In this document: positions 5,673-6,566 of the stretch, piece by piece
Numbering within the stretch: the stretch's first letter is position 1
Layout of the letters: each line of letters starts with the position of its first letter
Assembly (NCBI GenBank): GCA_944324205.1
Contig: CALUVK010000088.1
Span: 1-6,566 of the forward strand
DNA length: 6,566 nucleotides
Source of the DNA: Candidatus Gastranaerophilales bacterium
Lineage (GTDB): Bacteria; Cyanobacteriota; Vampirovibrionia; Gastranaerophilales; Gastranaerophilaceae
Reading direction: 5' to 3'
The notes under the pieces: model-generated
Databases searched by the model: none
Seen by the model: the letters and a program-made list of their open reading frames with translations, nothing else
Told to the model about the DNA's origin: nothing
Translations under genes and position numbers: made by a program

Positions 5673-6195
5673 TAAAATACTAATCCATGCCTGCTGTGGA
5701 ATATGTTCGGGCTATCCTATATCGCTTCTGCGTGATATGGGATATGAGCCTGTAGTTTATTTTTGTAATCCCAATCTTGATACAGAAGAAGAATTCCAAA
5801 AAAGGCTTGAAGCTCAAAAGATTGTCTGTATGTATCATTGGGTTGACTTAAATGTAGAAGAATATAACCACGAAGATTTTCTAAGAGCAGCGAAAGGATT
5901 GGAAAGCGAACCCGAGAGAGGGAAAAGGTGTGATGAGTGTATAAAGCTTAGGCTAAAGATGACGGCAGAAAAGGCAAAAGAATTAGGGATTAATAAAATA
6001 ACAACTTCTCTTGTCATCAGTCCGCACAAGAATTTTGAAAAGATTACAAAAATAGGGCTTGAAGTTTCTGATGATATTGAGTATATAGCAATAGACTTTA
6101 AGAAAAAGGACGGATTTTTAAAGACTAATAATTTATCTAAGGAATTAGGAATATATAGACAGAATTACTGTGGTTGCGAATTTAGTAAAAGGTAA
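5653..6195 (+). CDS. queH: Epoxyqueuosine reductase QueH
   Basis: A 180-residue cytosolic iron-sulfur protein of the former DUF208 family. It carries out the last step of queuosine synthesis, reducing epoxyqueuosine to queuosine in the wobble position of GUN-anticodon tRNAs; it is the non-homologous replacement for cobalamin-dependent QueG. Diagnostic motifs are HACCGIC (C14, C15, C18), YFCNPN (36-41), GKRCDEC (C93, C96) and the C-terminal YCGC (C173, C175). The CC and CxxC cysteines are those expected to hold the [4Fe-4S] cluster. Length is normal. The start at 5653 is forced: an in-frame TAA lies 6 bp upstream and no other ATG precedes the CC motif. It overlaps the VKOR-DsbA gene by 20 bp in another frame, with AAGGA 14 bases upstream inside that gene, so translational coupling is likely. 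Other queuosine genes are not in the window. Confidence 0.94.
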   Translation: MGQNENNKILIHACCGICSGYPISLLRDMGYEPVVYFCNPNLDTEEEFQKRLEAQKIVCMYHWVDLNVEEYNHEDFLRAAKGLESEPERGKRCDECIKLRLKMTAEKAKELGINKITTSLVISPHKNFEKITKIGLEVSDDIEYIAIDFKKKDGFLKTNNLSKELGIYRQNYCGCEFSKR

Positions 6196-6200
6196 AAGTT

Positions 6201-6407
6201 ATGGAATGTAAAAGAGATGAGAATTTGTTAGAGTGTACTTGTTCAGCTACAACTTGTAAAAATAGAGGAATGTGCTGTGAATGCGTAAGACATCATAGAG
6301 AAGCTGGTGAGATTCCGGGCTGCTTTTTTCCCAAAAGTGCAGAATTAAAACATAATAGATCGATAGAGTACTTTATCTCAGTAATGCAAAAAGAATATAA
6401 TTTGTAA
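6201..6407 (+). CDS. Small Cys-rich protein, DUF6485-like
   Basis: A 68-residue protein with eight cysteines (C3, C12, C14, C19, C25, C26, C28, C41), all but one in the first 28 residues, and two adjacent histidines at 31-32. CxC, CCxC and GCFFP motifs and an ending in RSIEYFISVM match the small uncharacterised family I know as DUF6485 (name from memory). The cysteine pattern suggests binding of zinc or an iron-sulfur cluster. It has no signal peptide, so it should stay in the cytosol. It starts 5 bp after the queH stop, with AAAAGG at 6187-6192 (8-base spacing) inside the queH end, and is clearly the third gene of the operon. Function unknown. Confidence 0.85.
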   Translation: MECKRDENLLECTCSATTCKNRGMCCECVRHHREAGEIPGCFFPKSAELKHNRSIEYFISVMQKEYNL

Positions 6408-6429
6408 TATTATCCAGCTGTTTAATATC

Positions 6430-6450
6430 ATTTTGTCAGATAAAATTTTT
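6430..6450 (+). terminator. Weak candidate terminator after the queH operon
   Basis: ATTTTG-TCAGA-TAAAAT can form a 6-bp AT-only stem (with one G-U pair) directly followed by a run of T. It lies 22 bp after the last operon gene. The stem has almost no GC, so it would be weak at best. Confidence 0.25.
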
Positions 6451-6473
6451 CCGGCTTTATTTTACTATTTTTT

Positions 6474-6490
6474 TGCGGGTAAATCCCGTA
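6474..6490 (+). promoter_or_regulatory. Small hairpin just before the ribosome binding site of the last gene
   Basis: TGCGGG-TAAAT-CCCGTA can form a 6-bp stem (one G-U pair) with a 5-base loop. It ends 2 bp before the AAAGGCGG ribosome binding site (6492-6499) of the gene at 6504. It could affect translation or mRNA stability, or be a diverged short repeat. No known riboswitch is recognised. Confidence 0.3.
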
Positions 6491-6503
6491 GAAAGGCGGA
6501 AAA

Positions 6504-6566
6504 ATGAGTTTTAATCCATTAAAAGAAAAAGGACTTCCATTAGAAAAACAAGTCAGAAACTGGCAT
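6504..6566 (+). CDS. Start of an unidentified gene (first 21 codons)
   Basis: ATG at 6504 follows AAAGGCGG by 4 bases and opens an uninterrupted frame to the window edge, beginning MSFNPLKEKGLPLEKQVRNW. The good ribosome binding site and clean frame support a real gene. The opening resembles, from memory, the N-terminus of a conserved uncharacterised bacterial family that may be ferritin-like, but 21 residues are too few to be sure. There is no signal peptide in the visible part. It may be a separate unit from the queH operon, since 96 bp and a weak terminator-like stem intervene. Confidence 0.6.
   Translation, partial: MSFNPLKEKGLPLEKQVRNWH

Noticed and set aside
1..6566. CRISPR array, tRNA, rRNA or insertion sequence
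   Set aside because: No regularly spaced direct repeats, cloverleaf sequences, rRNA motifs or transposase genes were seen.

Overview
This AT-rich window carries seven complete or partial protein genes that look chromosomal, plus two genes that look lineage-specific. It most resembles a host-associated relative of the non-photosynthetic cyanobacteria (Vampirovibrionia/Melainabacteria, order Gastranaerophilales). The reasons are low GC, standard stop codons (TAA, TAG and TGA all used), a VKOR-DsbA fusion implying a periplasm, and two hypothetical proteins with a short N-terminal 'SVSFKK/ISFTSA' tag that I associate with hypothetical proteins of that order. The assignment is an inference; no rRNA is present.

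Layout, left to right. (1) 1-240, minus: the 5' part of ylxR, a small RNA-binding protein normally in the nusA-ylxR-infB operon. It begins a transcription unit here, with no nusA upstream. (2) 241-497: a divergent intergenic region with a perfect 17-bp palindrome near the ylxR start and a REP-like hairpin headed by GTAG. (3) 498-2133, plus: two orphan genes, a HExxH zincin-like protein and a small protein with one hydrophobic segment. An inverted partial copy of the REP-like sequence lies at 2197-2216, so the pair is bracketed by related repeats. (4) 2293-3144, plus: a metallo-beta-lactamase-fold hydrolase (COG1237 type). Its last residues are encoded by a palindrome. It converges on prfA with only 8 bp between stops. 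(5) 3153-4238, minus: prfA, peptide chain release factor 1, complete with PAT and GGQ motifs. (6) 4239-4484: a divergent promoter region. (7) 4485-6407, plus: a compact operon of a VKOR-DsbA fusion, queH (20-bp overlap) and a Cys-rich 68-residue protein. (8) 6504-6566: the first 21 codons of a further gene.

Functionally, ylxR and prfA serve translation. QueH makes queuosine in tRNA wobble positions, so it also touches decoding. The VKOR-DsbA fusion makes disulfides in the periplasm. The operon 4485-6407 joins an oxidative-folding enzyme with two cytosolic Cys-rich proteins, and the reason for the grouping is not evident from sequence. The least explained part is the 336-2216 segment: a putative metalloprotease and an unknown protein between inverted REP-like sequences, beside a displaced ylxR.
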